Shown piece after piece: positions 1-12,180 of a stretch of DNA of 64,000 bases; position 1 is the stretch's first letter, and each line of letters begins with the position of its first letter. The notes beneath the pieces were generated by a model. The model searched no databases. It saw only the letters and a program-made list of their open reading frames with translations, and was not told where the DNA came from. Origin of the DNA: Galbula dea (taxonomy: Eukaryota; Chordata; Aves; Piciformes; Galbulidae). A program made the translations under genes and the position numbers. The DNA is taken from positions 186,001-250,000 of the forward strand of contig VWZX01002543.1 in the NCBI GenBank assembly GCA_013399015.1. The letters run 5' to 3'.

Positions 1-417
1 GGCTGGAACATCTTCCTGATGAGGAAAGGCTGAGGAAGCTGGGTGTCTTTAGCTTGGAGAAGAGGAGACTAAGGGATGACCTCATCTGTGCTTTTAAATA
101 TGTGAAGGGTGTGTGTCAGGAGGATGGGGTCAGGGTCTTCTCAGTGGAGCCCAGTGACAGGACAAGGGGCAATGGCTGTAAGCTGAAGCATTGGAGGTTC
201 TGTGTGAACACACGTAGAAATGTTTTCCCAGTTGAGGTGGCAGAGCCCTGGCACAGACTGGCCAGAGAGGTTGTGGAGTCTCCTTCTCTGGAGGTATTCA
301 GAACCCATCTGGACATGCTTCTGTGTGACCTGGTGTAGGGAAGCCTGCTGTGTCAGGGGGGTTGGACTAGTTGATCTTTTGAGGTGCCTTCCAACTCCTA
401 GCATTCTGTGATTCTGT
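1..417 (+). mobile_element. CR1 LINE, 3' end with open ORF2 tail
   Basis: This is the last part of a CR1 non-LTR retrotransposon, cut by the window edge. The reading frame is open from base 3 to the TAG at 336-338, about 111 codons. It encodes the C-terminal end of the CR1 reverse transcriptase polyprotein: LRKLGVFSLEKRRLRDDL, then a DRTRGNG motif, then REVVESPSLEVF. The 3' untranslated part has the family signature GTTGGACTAGTTGATC and stops in ATTCTGTG-ATTCTGT octamers at 402-417. These octamers replace a poly(A) tail in CR1. The unbroken frame suggests a fairly young copy, although the upstream catalytic part lies outside the window. The tail closely resembles the fragments at 5655 and 20000, so they look like one subfamily. 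Confidence 0.95.
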
Positions 418-1759
418 TTTATGCATTTACTCTATGACAAAAATAGATGTGTATATCATCCATCAGTATTTCTCCTGTGCTGGTGTGAGAGCAGGCTTCT
501 GTGATGAGTGATGTTTTGCAGTAGTAGAAAGCCGAAACTCTGTATCTTAGCTTTGAAATGTAGGGGAAGGCTTGGATTTAAGATTGAGTCTGAACTTTGA
601 TTATTTTGTATCTGAATTTGTCTTTGCTTACATAGGGGTGTAGACATTTCTTAAGAGAAAGTAGTGTTTCTTTCTAGAACAATGCAAATCAGTACCATAT
701 ATACTGTGTTTGAAATGAAGAAACGTGTTGTTCTAATTCAGGAGGAAAGAGAAGGGGAGAGGTTTAGTAGACAAGAAGCTATTTATTTGTTCTTTGATCT
801 GATTATTTTCTAGTTCCCAGGTTAAAGTTGAAATGTGGAGCCACATAAAACAAAAGTAGTTTTATTATTTAAATGTATACACATGCTTTTAGGTATGACA
901 AATGTTTATTTTTTGCAATGCATCCTAGTAGCCATGCCCAACTTCAGTAATACTTTTGAGAGGAACCAACTGGTGCAATGGAGAGATTGCAGGTCTAACA
1001 ATGTGCCACTCTTGGTTTTTCCTTCTCTCAGTATTTTATTTCTTTTCAGCTTATAGCAAGAAAGAAGTTTACATAAAGAGGATGAGAAAAGGTGAAATGG
1101 ATTAGAAATATGTGTGAAATGCAGTTATTAACTTGTAAACATGTCACAGAATGTTGCATTTTATAAAATTGGTGTTGAGAAGGTTAAATTTCAGTGTTGA
1201 GAGTCTAAAGGGGGAGGAATAGCAGCTCACTTGCAGTTGTTCCTTAAACCAGGCGTAGGCTTCGTGGAAATAAGTCAGGACTAGCTTCTTGTCTGGTGTA
1301 CTGTAGAGTCAGCAGATCCAAGCAGTAGCTGTGTCCATGTAGGGCTAGGAGATCCAGTGCATTTGTGAACCTGCGATTCCTCCTTTCAGAGTCTGTGAGC
1401 TGCAGTCGGACACTCTCCTTCCATCAACCTACTGGGTATTTTTATATTAACAACAAAACACTCAAGGAAGTTGATGTGCAGGCACTTTGCTGTTTCTGGT
1501 TCTGTCAGATGGTTACCCTTAATCTTCTCTGGTGATAGCAGACCTGTCTTTTCAAATACCCTCAGCAGGCTCCTTAGCCAGCAGCTCCTCCAAAGTGCCC
1601 ATCCTCCTTTCTAGAGAGTGACAGGTCCTTCCATACAACTGGAACCAAACTGTTTGGATCCAAAGTTTTATCTGGCACCTTCTGAGCCAATATGTTTTTG
1701 TGCAGAGTTACAAAGTAAAATCTTCAGTTGTTTCTCTTTCCATAATATTGCAACAGTCC
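418..1759. other. Intronic unique sequence, no gene seen
   Basis: This is AT-rich, non-repetitive DNA between two CR1 tails, and by position it lies in a TPK1 intron. The longest open frame is 73 codons (835-1056, +), with no recognisable domain. That length is expected by chance. I see no splice-bordered exon, tandem repeat or RNA gene here. Confidence 0.6.
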
Positions 1760-1812
1760 CAAGAACTAGATGATCTTGGAGGTCACTTTCAACCCAAACA
1801 ATTCTGTGATTC
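1760..1812 (+). mobile_element. CR1 3' tail fragment
   Basis: A fragment of about 50 bp matches the extreme 3' end of CR1: GAACTAGATGATCTTGGAGG, a degraded CTTTCAACCC block, then ATTCTGTGATTC. Everything upstream is missing, as in most 5'-truncated CR1 insertions. A short 79-codon open frame (1770-2009) that begins in this tail is spurious. Confidence 0.8.
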
Positions 1813-4800
1813 AAAAAGAATTTATGCTGAGCTGGTGTTTTCTTGCCTGCCTGTTTTCTGTACCATGTACTAAGATAAACCACAGTACTCATAGAATTGC
1901 ACCGTGCCACTCATTTACAAAATTGGCATTTTTTTTTCCTACATTTGTGAAATTGTTGCAAAGGACATCACATACATTCTTTCAAGACATCAAGAATTTG
2001 CTTTCCTAAACCTTGCTGAATGTAATTGTTTGCCACTTTCTGTGGAGGCAGTTGATGTTGCTCTCTACCTGCTATTGCAGTTGTCATAAACATTGATTTC
2101 CAGGCCCCATGTCTCCCTTACCAGCAGTGCAGACCAGCAGGGTAGGCTCTTAAGGCTAAAATGCTTCACGGTGGCTGATAGCCACACTGCACACATTGCA
2201 GGGTGTTTTACTTCAGACTGGTCCTAGTCTGGGTCCGATTTCTGTCAATGCCTGTTAGTGGGTGGAGTGCTTTAGGTGCTCTTCTGAAGAGCATCTTCCA
2301 GTTTAGCGTTGTCCAGGAGGAGTTTTCTGTGTGTGTGCCTCAGCTGACTGTGAATCAAAGCATGGTATGAGGAGGCAGCCAATGGTGTTTTAAAAGAAAC
2401 AAACAAAACCAAACAAGCCTCCCTGATCTTTTTTGAAATTTTACTGTAAGCACACTATGAATTGCCAGTAGTAAAAGCCTATTAGTATGTAAGCTTTCAT
2501 TTTGCAGCTTTAAGCCTTTTAAGTTTTCCCTCACTTTATATTTAGGCATACTTTTATTTAAAGCCCTTATCAGCCCAGTTGGATTTTTTTTCCTCTGTGG
2601 AAATTGCTTCTGTGATTTCAGCTTGCACCTCCTTCATTTCAACTCTGATTTTTTCTCTTGTCCTCCTCTGCTGGATTCAAAGTTACCTTTATGTTGCTGA
2701 TGTCCCTGACAGATGTCTTTGTCTGACCTGAGTGCTCCTTAACACCTCTCAGCTTTCCTTCTTACTCGTATTTAAATTCTCAAAAGCTTTATCATTTCTG
2801 TTTGCCAGCAGTTTCACTCCAGTTTGATAAAAGTTCTACTACCCCAAAACTTTTGCTGCCCCAATAAAACTTTTGATTTTAATTCTCTAATCTTTCTTAA
2901 CACAGTCAAGTTTGATATTTCTGCTGTCTAGCTATGTTTGCATTTACAATGGGAAGTATTTTGCAGATCTGAATTCTTCCTTCTTTTTTTCTGTTTGAAA
3001 TCTAAATGCAAGCTTACAAGTAGATGGACATGAAGCAGATGAGGGAAACAACTGTATCTCCAGTTTGACTGCTGAAAGATAACTAAAAATGGAGATTTCT
3101 GTATTTTACTTAAATTTTAGCGTGGGACTTAAGACCTGGATGTGCAATGGGTAGCAACTCTGCTAAACTTCTTCCCCATGACACCAAAATTTTAAACTCA
3201 CCTGCATTATGTTAAGGCCAAGCATGGTATCAGCATGCTGATAATTGGGAATATTAATTTGGGGGATATAAAAGGTTCTATGCATAGGTCTAAGAAGGCA
3301 GAAGGTAAATGCTACTTGAGGATTTTGTTGCTTCATTTTCTTCTCCAGAATACGATTTTCTTCTGCCTTTTGGTGGCATTCAAATGTACCAGTGCAATTC
3401 TTTTGGGATGCTCCCTCAGAGTTATTAACTGTGATGACAAATGGGGTGGTGGAAAGATGCATTCAGTTTTCAATGCTTCACAGTCTTGTAAGAAAAGATG
3501 CCAGGATTGGCTGTATTTGTTTATGGGAATAAATCATTGCCAAATATTTAGGACTCTGACCTATTTTGATTTTTTTCAGTGTGTTTGTGAATATTCTTCT
3601 GTATTCTGAGGATCAAGTGTGTCACAGATGACGTGGGTACAGTTCCTACTGAAATGCATGAGAACTGAAGCTATATGCATTACAAAAATTCTATTGCAAA
3701 TAAACTTCACATCCCCATCCAAGTGTGATTCATGAAGGAGGAAAGCAGAGTTCAGGCTGGTACAATATTCTTTTCCCTTACCAAGCGCTCCAAGAAAGGA
3801 ATGTATTTTTTGTGGACTGTAATCTCCAACTGACTACTTAGCTATACAAAAAAATGGTGAGAAGGTAATAAAAAGAAGAGAAACAAATTGTATGTTTGAA
3901 TGGCCCTCTAGAATTTTCTTTACTTGTGTTTGGTTTTCCTAACCTGAGCAACAGGTCTTTAAATTTCAGGGGTGTAGAAAGCAGCAGTCAGTCATTGCTA
4001 GTGCAATATCAGGGACACAAAACTTCTTCAAAGCCTGCTGTTACAAAGCTGGACCTATTTCCCTGGAAATAGGTATGGTTTCTTATCCTAGGTCAATTAA
4101 TATCTTTGTAACAACGGGAAAGTATTCCTTCCTGTAGCAAAGATCTGGAAGCCATGCTGAAAATTGTCTCAAAAGTTCATTCTTCACTACTTCAAGCTTC
4201 TCTCTTTCTTACCTATAAGTATATGTAAGTAACTGTCAGGAATGAAAGGGAGAAAAGAGCGTTTTTGCCATTCCCCAGGCAGTGCAAAGAACTCTGTGCA
4301 TCAGTTTGTTTGCACCAAAGAAATTACAGAGGCCAGGCTTTTATCCCTAATCCTAACATGAAGCCCCTGAGTATAAAACTAGTTCTGCTTCAAAGGATAG
4401 TGGTATTTAAGAGGATATGTGAGCTCATGATTTGCTGCATAATATAACACATATAAAAGGAAAGACGTTGCATGGATGTAGACTGAGGAGTACAAGAACT
4501 GCAAGAAGTTGTTGACTAGTAGCCTGTTGATCATTCTTCTGGCTTATGTTGTAGAGACAATTTCTAAGTGATATTTTGGAGGAGGAGAGCTGTGGAGATT
4601 TGCCAGTATGCCTGGGAAGGCTTCTGTGAACAGATAAACAGGTTTGAATCTTAGGGGAAGTCACAAAGACACCTGCTACAACAGCCAGCCAAGATTCATA
4701 TGGTCAGGAGTTGATGAAAGGAAAAACTAATCCATTAATCTCTTTCCACTGAACAGGATGTGGTAAGTTCCATCACAGGATGGACTGTGAAGAGCTATGT

Positions 4801-5654
4801 GAAAGGGAAGGCAGATGACCTGTAACAGGGAAGAGAAAGCAAGATGCATAGAGAAAACAATCCAGACAAGAAAAAAGATATATAAGATGTTGTATAGCAT
4901 ATGTTAATAAACACTGATATCCATGAGGCTTGGCAACCATGCTGTTTTCTCTTGTACAGTAATAGAGCCTAAACACTTTCAAAAAGACAAACTAAAACCC
5001 ACCAGCATTATATATTCACACAAAAAATCTGTGTATTCTTACACAGTATAAAGATGCTTTCCAGCAATGCTTAGTAGTTCAGTGCAATGAAGAAGAAATT
5101 GTCTCTTATCACCAGTTAGGTGAACAATGCCTGTCTTTTAAATTAACTCCCATGCTTCTCTAATACTAAGGAAAATGAGAGAATGTAGTCTAGGCAGAAG
5201 GGATGCTCTGGTCTCTTCCCCTGTAGAAATGCACAAAAAAGAATGAGCAGTGACACTAGATGTATGATGAACTAGTAGAAAGATCATGAGTAATATTATG
5301 CTGCAATTTTCATCACTTAGGAATTATAGACTATTAGTGCCCTTAGTAAAGGCCCATCTAGATTGACAATTTAACTGCAACATTGCATAATAATTATACA
5401 GGCAATATGAAAACTTCAGCAACTAGTCTACTTTTCACTCTTATCTGTAATCTATTATACTCTTTATTCTCATAAATGGATATAAAGAAAATGGTTCTGA
5501 TTTTTTTTTTTAAGGCATCACTAAAAATGCTAATTAAACCTATACTGATGGGCCTGCTGAGGATAGGGCATCAAATGTGCATGCTCAGGGATAAAATGTC
5601 ACACTGGGCCAGTGGCAGACTTGCTTGAATTTAGAGAAGGACCAGCCAGTTCTT
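1813..5654. other. Intronic unique sequence
   Basis: This is 3.8 kb of unique AT-rich DNA. It contains a short A/C-rich patch at 2394-2418 (runs of AAAC and AACC) and a T11 run near 5501-5511. The longest open frame is 124 codons (3235-3609, +). It has no recognised domain and overlaps an equally long antisense frame, so I treat it as chance. No exon or RNA gene is supported. Confidence 0.6.
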
Positions 5655-5746
5655 GATGTGTGACCTGGTCTAGGGAATCCTCCTCTGGCAGGGGGGTTGG
5701 ACTAGATCTTTCAAGGTCCCTTCTAGCTCCTAACATTCTGTCATTC
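5655..5746 (+). mobile_element. CR1 3' tail fragment
   Basis: This is the 3' untranslated end of CR1. It reads TGTGACCTGGTCTAGGGAAT, then a G-rich run and GTTGGACTAGATCTTTCAAG, ending CATTCTGTCATTC. Three bases (GAT) are missing from the usual GACTAGATGATCTT motif. The sequence is nearly the same as the fragment at 20000-20080, so both come from one subfamily. Confidence 0.9.
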
Positions 5747-7976
5747 ATGGTTTAATGCTGCATTTGTGGTGTACTTTGCATTGCTTTATGGTAGACTGAA
5801 GAAAATGTTGTGGAATTTCCTTTGGGAGTGGGAAGTGTGAAGAGAACGAGTTTTTCTTCAGGGTAGTACTGATAGTAGAACAAGAAAAGAATTAGTATTT
5901 CTGACATTTGTCCATCTTTAAGATATGTCTGTGAAAAGAAATTAAACCACCCAAAGTCCCATTTCATGTGGCTTTTTTACTCCCAACTCTCTTATGTGCT
6001 TGATGAAGTGCTCCCATTGCTTCATTGGTGTGCATGTTAGCGCTGTCTGTGCTGCTGGCAGTTTTAACTGCTTGGAGTCTGCAGAGAGAAGTAAGACTGT
6101 CTTTTTCTGCACTTAGGGTGGTTATATTCTGGTCAGTCATACAGACTTGACTGCAGAAGGTAGAGAGTTGTTCCAGTTGCTCATGCTGCAGCAGGTGGTG
6201 GGCAGACGAAGGTTGTGCCTGCCGTGCTCAGTAAAACCTGTCCTCGATACTACGTGAGGAGTAGCTCAGGAGGAGGTCACTAGGCCTCTAGGAAAAGTTC
6301 TGTGGGAATGTGTGAAACTCCAGGATGGTTTGCTCATTGTGGGTAACCTCTACCTTAGATACTCAGTACAGACCACTTAAACACATACCCTCGGGGTATA
6401 GTAAATCTTTTTGATTCAGTGGCACTTCCCTCCACAGGGATTTCTTTCTGTACCCTTGTCACAAGTTGGTTTGAAGCAGATGGGTTCATTAATTGGATCT
6501 AATAATGATTAGAATTTATTCTCTCTACTGCCTGGGATTTTACTACAGAGTCATCATTATATGAAGTGCTCTTCTCTCTGGGTAGGCCTGGTGGGGCTCT
6601 GTCTGGCAAATAAACAGTATGCTGAGGTCTATCCACTTCAGTACAGGAACACTGCTGATGCTTGATAGTAAGGATTGGGTCCAGTAGTTCTGAATATTGC
6701 TTTGAAGTACAGTAGATTTTCAGGATTTTCCACATGAGTCCAAGCAGTCATTGGCAAACAAGAGGTTTTAGACTTTACTGTGGATATTTTCTTCTCCTAC
6801 AGCAGCAACAAGCCTGGCTGGCTCAGATAGCATTCTCTGATTAGCATTCTCTGATTAGCATTCTTTGATTAGCATTCATGTAACAGCAAGTTGGCACTAT
6901 GGATATTTGTTTGAAAAGACAATTGATGATATTTCAGGGTTATATCAAATTAGCTGTTCTTAAATACATCATTTTAGAAATAGTGGCTGTATTTATCTGA
7001 CTTAAAATCTCAGCTTTTGTTATTGTTAAGCCAAGCTCTTACACAGCTAATGATTAGTAGAACTATTTCTGGAACTTTGTTGTTACTATATTGCCAGTCA
7101 TCATATTTGTTTCTAAGCACAAAAGTTCTCAGCTTGGTTTCAGGCTTGTTCCTTTCCTCCTCCTCATGCTGTGGTCTTTGATGATCATGTTGATTTCCAC
7201 TCATTCCCCAAGTCTTTTATCTGTGTACCAGTTTCTGGACCCAGATGTTTATGTACTAAAACAGATTGTGGGTTTTACCTTTTCCCAGGGTAGCCTTATG
7301 ACATCTGTATTGAGGTCTTTGTTGTTTTCAAGAGCATACTGCCATCTATGGAGTAATTGTTGAAATGAAGCTGATATAAAAAAAGATGTTTTACCAAAAG
7401 ATGATGAAAACCAAGATCTAGCTAGTGGAGGAGGTATTGTAGAGCAGTTGGCCAGATCTCAAGAAATCCTGTTTCCCTGTAGTTCCAGACCTCCCAGCAA
7501 GCAGAGGTGAAAGTACACTGTTCAGAAACTCAGGTACTTCTAGGAGTTACTCAGTAGATTGATTTGTACTGGGCAGCCTGAACCATTAGAATAAGGTTGC
7601 TTTGCCCTCTAATCATGTAACTTTTCTTTCCCCATTACTTTTCCTGTGTCCTAGTACTTTAGCAGTTTCCAGGATCTGTTCATTGTGTCTTTCTTCATTT
7701 ATTTTTAAAGCTTATTTTAATTCCTTGTTCTACCCCAACATCTTGTTAACTGGTTTTGTGCCTGTCCTCTTCATCCAGCTTTCACCTTCCAGGTTCAGGT
7801 TTCCCTCCTTCAAATCCCTTCAGGACTCAGTACAGCAGATCAGTCCCCATTCTCTCTCACTTGATGTCTGGAGTATGCATTTATTGCAATACATTTATTC
7901 AAGTTGGTCTGGAAAGCACTTGGAGAAGTCATTGTCTCTATGCTTTTATGAAGTGCCCATGGGGTATATGTGCATG
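5747..7976. other. Intronic unique sequence
   Basis: Unique DNA lies between two CR1 insertions and holds the 14-bp tandem repeat at 6828-6879. Open frames of 138 and 90 codons overlap at 7602-8028 in a pyrimidine-rich stretch. They read into the neighbouring CR1 and have no recognisable domain. I see no exon with convincing splice borders. Confidence 0.6.
6828..6879. repeat. 14-bp tandem repeat, about 3.7 copies
   Basis: The unit TAGCATTCTCTGAT is present at 6828-6841 and 6842-6855. A third copy at 6856-6869 has one C-to-T change, and a partial copy follows to 6879. The near identity of the units points to recent local duplication, so copy number may vary between individuals. Confidence 0.95.
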
Positions 7977-8935
7977 CATAGAATCACAGAATTGCCAGAG
8001 TTGGAAGGGACCCGTTAGGATCATCTAGTCCAACTCATGTTTAGGCACAGGACACCTCCACAGTCACACCATGTGCCTAAGTGCCTTATCTAAGTGCTTC
8101 TTAAACTCCGTGAGAGTAGGGGCCACGACAGCCTCCCTGGGGAGCCTGTTCCAATGCTCCACCACCCTCTGGGTAAAGAAGCTCCCACGAATATTCAATC
8201 TAAACCTCCCCTGGCACAGCTTCATGCCGTTCCCCCGCGTCCTGTCACCAGCCACCAGAGAGAAGAAGTCAGCACCCACCCCTCCCACCCGGGTGAGGAA
8301 GTTATAGACAGCTATGAGGTCTCCCCTAAGTCTCCTCTTCTCCAGGCTGAACAGACCAAGTGCTTTCAGGCTTTCCACATAACACTTCCCCTTCATTCCC
8401 TTCACCATCCTTGTGGCCCTCCTTTGGACATTCTCCAACAAACACATGTCCTTCTTGTACTGTGGCACCCAAAACTGCACATGGTACTCCAGGTGAGGCC
8501 AAACCAGAGCCGAGTAGAGTGGGATCAGTACTTTCCTTGATCGGGTAGTAGTGCTTGATGCACCCCAGAATCCTGTTGGCCCTTGTGGCCGACAGTGCAC
8601 ATTGCTGGCTCATATTAAACCTATCATCTACCAAAACACCCTATTCAGATCCCTCTGAAGTGCCTCTCTGCCCACTAGAGTCAACAGCACTTCCCAATTT
8701 AGCATCATCTGCAAATTTACTTATTACACATTCCAGTCCTATGTCCATGTCATTTATAAAGTTATTAAACAGGACTGGCCCCAAGATGGATCCCTGTGGG
8801 ACCCCACTTGTCACTTGTCGCCACCCCGACATAGCTCCGTTCACCAAAACCCTCTGAGCCCGACCCCTAAGCCAGTTATTCACCCACCTCCTGATTCTCC
8901 TGTCTAATTGAATACTTGACAATTTATCCCTTATT
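7977..8935 (-). mobile_element. CR1 LINE fragment with decayed reverse transcriptase
   Basis: A CR1 copy of about 0.96 kb inserted opposite to TPK1. Read on the minus strand it begins within the RT domain. Positions 8641-8922 encode SGVPQGSILGPVLF and then SKFADDAKLG, in which FADD is the RT active-site motif. A stop follows, then VDDRFNMSQQCAL in the same register. The frame then shifts into 8064-8600, which carries LIPLYSALVWPHLEY, SLEKRRLRGDL, DRTRGNG and HWNRLPREAV to the terminal stop. Roughly 150 bp between the FADD region and VDDRF are missing compared with other CR1 copies. The element ends in GTTGGACTAGATGATCC and ATTCTGTGATTCTATG octamers at 7977. It is truncated, shifted and inactive. 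The antisense frame at 8094-8540 (+) is a shadow. Confidence 0.96.
8275..8290 (-). other. G-quadruplex motif in CR1 sense strand
   Basis: On the minus strand this reads GGGTGGGAGGGGTGGG: four G-tracts with one-base loops. It lies in the CR1 ORF2 tail, where it encodes VGGVGA just before the DRTRGNG segment. Such short loops form very stable quadruplexes in general. Folding here is inferred, not shown. Confidence 0.75.
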
Positions 8936-11900
8936 GGATATTGTTCACATGCTTTTCAGCTTGCAGATGTCTAACTAAGGGCTTCAGTGTCTGACATCCT
9001 TGACTAAGGTTAGGTATATGAGTTCCTGGCAGTCACTTCTGTTTGAGTTAGGAGATGTGACGGAGAACAACCGTGTCTTTTGGTCTTTCCTCAGGGAAAC
9101 TGGTGTTGGAGTGGGTGTCTCTTTAACCACTACTCATTAAATGCTGTCTTAGCATGCAAGACATGAGAATCAGAAGGAGAAGTTTTAACCTATATGGATG
9201 AAGCATTCTTAAAAATATCTTCTAACATTTTATTATTGCTGAACTTAGAAATTGATCTTATTTCCCAGCATCAGAGACAAAATGAAGAAAAAAAATCAAT
9301 GCTGAAGATTGATCAATGTTTTTCAAAACCGACTTAATAAGATAAAAATCAATGCAGCTATATCTGCTGGTTTTTATCATCAGTATCATTCAAACATAGT
9401 AATATTTGATTCTTAAATTAAAACTGAAAATATTTCAGTCACCTCCTACAGAGGCAAAAAAAATTGAGAGTTTTATTCTCGAACTTTGGTTTTCTTTTTA
9501 ATCCTAATTTTGGAACTTTGAGTTGTGCAGAAACTAAAAAACATTTCATATTTAAAATGCCAGTGTATAATTGTTCCTTTAATCACAGAGACTTAAGTGG
9601 AACAAGTTTTTACCTGTATTTGTAAACTACAAGCTCTGATCCTCCCTCCTCCTGCGTATAGCAGCTCCATCTTGCTTGGTTGAGAGATCTGTACTCAAAA
9701 ATCTGAAGATAAGCTTGGGCATGTAATTTCCCTGATGGCAGACTCACAGTGCTTTGAATTTAGAGCCTTACTGTACAAGTACATTTGCTGATCAGTCTTT
9801 TATTAGCAAAAATTGCTTTGTTGTTCTTTAGTGAACAATGGGTTTTCCCAGAGAGCATTTCCTTTTTCTGTCTCCAATGATATCAAGATCCCTTATTGAT
9901 TTATTTGACAAAAGGTTTTAAAACTGTCTTGTGTAATACCAATGAACCAGTCTCTAAACCATGAGTTTGGCTTAACATTTGAGAGGTGGGTTTGTGGTTT
10001 TACTGGGGGGTTTGTGTGTTCTGGTTTGGGGTGTTTTGTGGTGTGTGTTTGTTTGTTTTTAAATCAATTTGCATTTCAGTATTTCAGTTCCTGTTTACAT
10101 GCTGCCTTCGGTTTAGACCTTTTGGGTTCCTAGTTTGAAATGTGTCTTCACAACCGAAAGCTAGGAAGTGACATGTTGGGGAAGAAAGTCACATAATCAG
10201 TGGGAGGTGTGAGCTGGGATTTTAGGGAAGTATCAGGTTTTTAAAGACTCCTGATAAAATCCTGGACATTGGCTAGCTTCTGGTAACAGCATCTTTTGCT
10301 TTAAAGATTTGTTTCATGAACACAGAAGGACAACCTCCTGCATAAAACCCTGTTGAATGTGATCCCTGTCTGTAAGCTGGGCCAGAAGGTCGAGCTGGGG
10401 AATGCAAACCTAAGAGTAGATAGGCACAGTTATTGAGAATACAAGACTTCATTGAACTCCTCTGCTGGGTCAGTAGCTTTCACCTCTCTTTTTCATACTC
10501 CTTTACTAACTGATAACTGCAGCTCTGAGCAGAAATAAGTGCGTTCACTGGGAACAGACAGTCCCACCCCTTCTTTCCCTCCATCCTCAGCTTCATTATA
10601 GACAGCACCTCCAGTGGCATAACAAGAGAGCTTGTACTGATGTCTCTCCTCTCCCTTTCTTCCTCTCTCTGCACTGTGAGAGAGAACTAGAATGGGATGT
10701 GGCATAGCTAAGAGGTTACCAAGCCTGGATTTGTTACACCTCTGAATGTGGCAGGCAAGTGTTCACTTGAGAAGTAGATGGCTCATCACCACAGGAAGCT
10801 GGACGCCCTGAGAGGATAGATAGGATTGGATTGGGTTTCTTACTGCTCTGCAAGAAGTCAAACAGGCTTAAGATATGCAATCTGATACTCCTTAATTGAC
10901 AGCTTTTCCAAGGTTCATTTGTTAACTGAGAGCATGACATGTATTGAAGTTGTTTCTTCATAATGCATTTGGCATTAACAGGAGAAGCTTTTGAACACCA
11001 CAGACAACATCATCTCAGCACAAAGATATTTTACTTCCAGTTTGGACTTGCTAACTACTGACTTTGTATTTGCAAGGGCATTTGGAATGAGCATATGAGA
11101 GGACAGGACATAAGAGAAAAGCTTAAATACATTCCTCAAAAGAAACTCTCTGAGAAAGTATTTTTGTTGCTTGGGACATCTGCTTGAATTTTATGGTTCA
11201 ACTGTTCTGTTCTCTTTTGGTATGAAACCTTGGTATCTTGCTTAACAAAGTACTTGTTGAACACTCATTGGGTTTCAGAGAGTTCTTTTATTTTGGTAGA
11301 TTACTAAATAGGTATATCTGTTTGTTTGAAAGAATAAATTACCTGTGTGGAAGAACCCAGGGGATGATTTCTCTGGTGATCTGGTTTGCATTTACTGTTC
11401 CCTTGTAGCTAGTTTTCATTAAAAACTTTGTTAGTTCCTTAGAGCAGCAGTTGTGCCAGAACTTTAACATTCAGCAAGGTATTCACACAGGGTCTAGTAC
11501 TAGTTAAGAGCTTGGTCACAGATCCATCATTATTAAGAGCTGCTGCTTCTCCTGCATCCCATAAATGTGATAGTTAAAAGATTAGTTTATCTTGCATGTA
11601 TGAAAAATGTGTTCTAATTTCACTTTGCTGTTCTGTCTTAGAGTAAGCATGTTACTGTAAGTATTGAAGTTCATTTCTGCAGCACCTCGTTGAGCTTCTG
11701 CAGGTGTTCTTTCCTCTGGGAAGAGCACATGCCTGGAGCAGTGCAGGAAATTTTACAGTTGTCAAAATAATGCAGGAGTTTCAATGGTGCTTTGACTAGT
11801 ATTGTCTAGGAAGTGAAACACAGCTATTTTGATGAGGAAAAAACCTAAATGGATGGGTCAGAACTACCTTCATGTCACAGGCATAAAGAGCCTTGCTGTG

Positions 11901-12150
11901 GCAGAAGTGCCACTTCAAAAAATGCCCAGAAAGAATGAGCAAAAACAGATGCCCAGAAACAAACTTTGTGAAAGCCTTGAGGTCAGGAACCTAAGCTCAA
12001 GTCTCTCCTCCTTCTGTAAACATCAATGACCTGAATTCTTCAGGGAAATACTCCCAAGCCTGTGAGGGACAGTTCTGGACCTGTCTCTTAAGTACTCCCT
12101 GGTTTTTTGGCAAGTTCTGCTGGCAAATGCTGTTTGGGTCTCCAGAAAGC
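8936..12150. other. Intron 5' of the TPK1 exon
   Basis: This is 3.2 kb of mostly unique, AT-rich intron. It includes the G/T-rich tract at 9981-10060. Open frames are at most 78 codons and have no recognised domain. I looked for the preceding TPK1 exon, which should encode the end of the ATP-binding half of the enzyme, and did not see it here or further upstream. Confidence 0.6.
9981..10060 (+). repeat. G/T-rich low-complexity tract
   Basis: About 80 bp consist almost only of G and T on the plus strand, with repeated GGTTTG and GTGTG blocks and one G6 run. The composition resembles the tract at 12435-12622. It has no coding value, although a 63-codon frame runs through it. Confidence 0.8.
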
Positions 12151-12180
12151 ACTGACTCCAGAGCCCCTTCTGTCTTGCAG
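12151..12180 (+). promoter_or_regulatory. TPK1: Splice acceptor of the TPK1 exon
   Basis: A likely branch point, CTGAC at 12152-12156 with its A at 12155, lies 26 bases before the exon. A pyrimidine-rich run CCCCTTCTGTCTTG follows, then the invariant CAG at 12178-12180. This is a strong vertebrate U2-type acceptor. Confidence 0.9.

Noticed and set aside
3235..3609. 124-codon plus-strand frame
   Set aside because: No recognisable domain, an antisense frame of similar length overlaps it, and there is no promoter or splice context.
8094..8540. 148-codon plus-strand frame
   Set aside because: It is the antisense shadow of the CR1 ORF2 on the minus strand.
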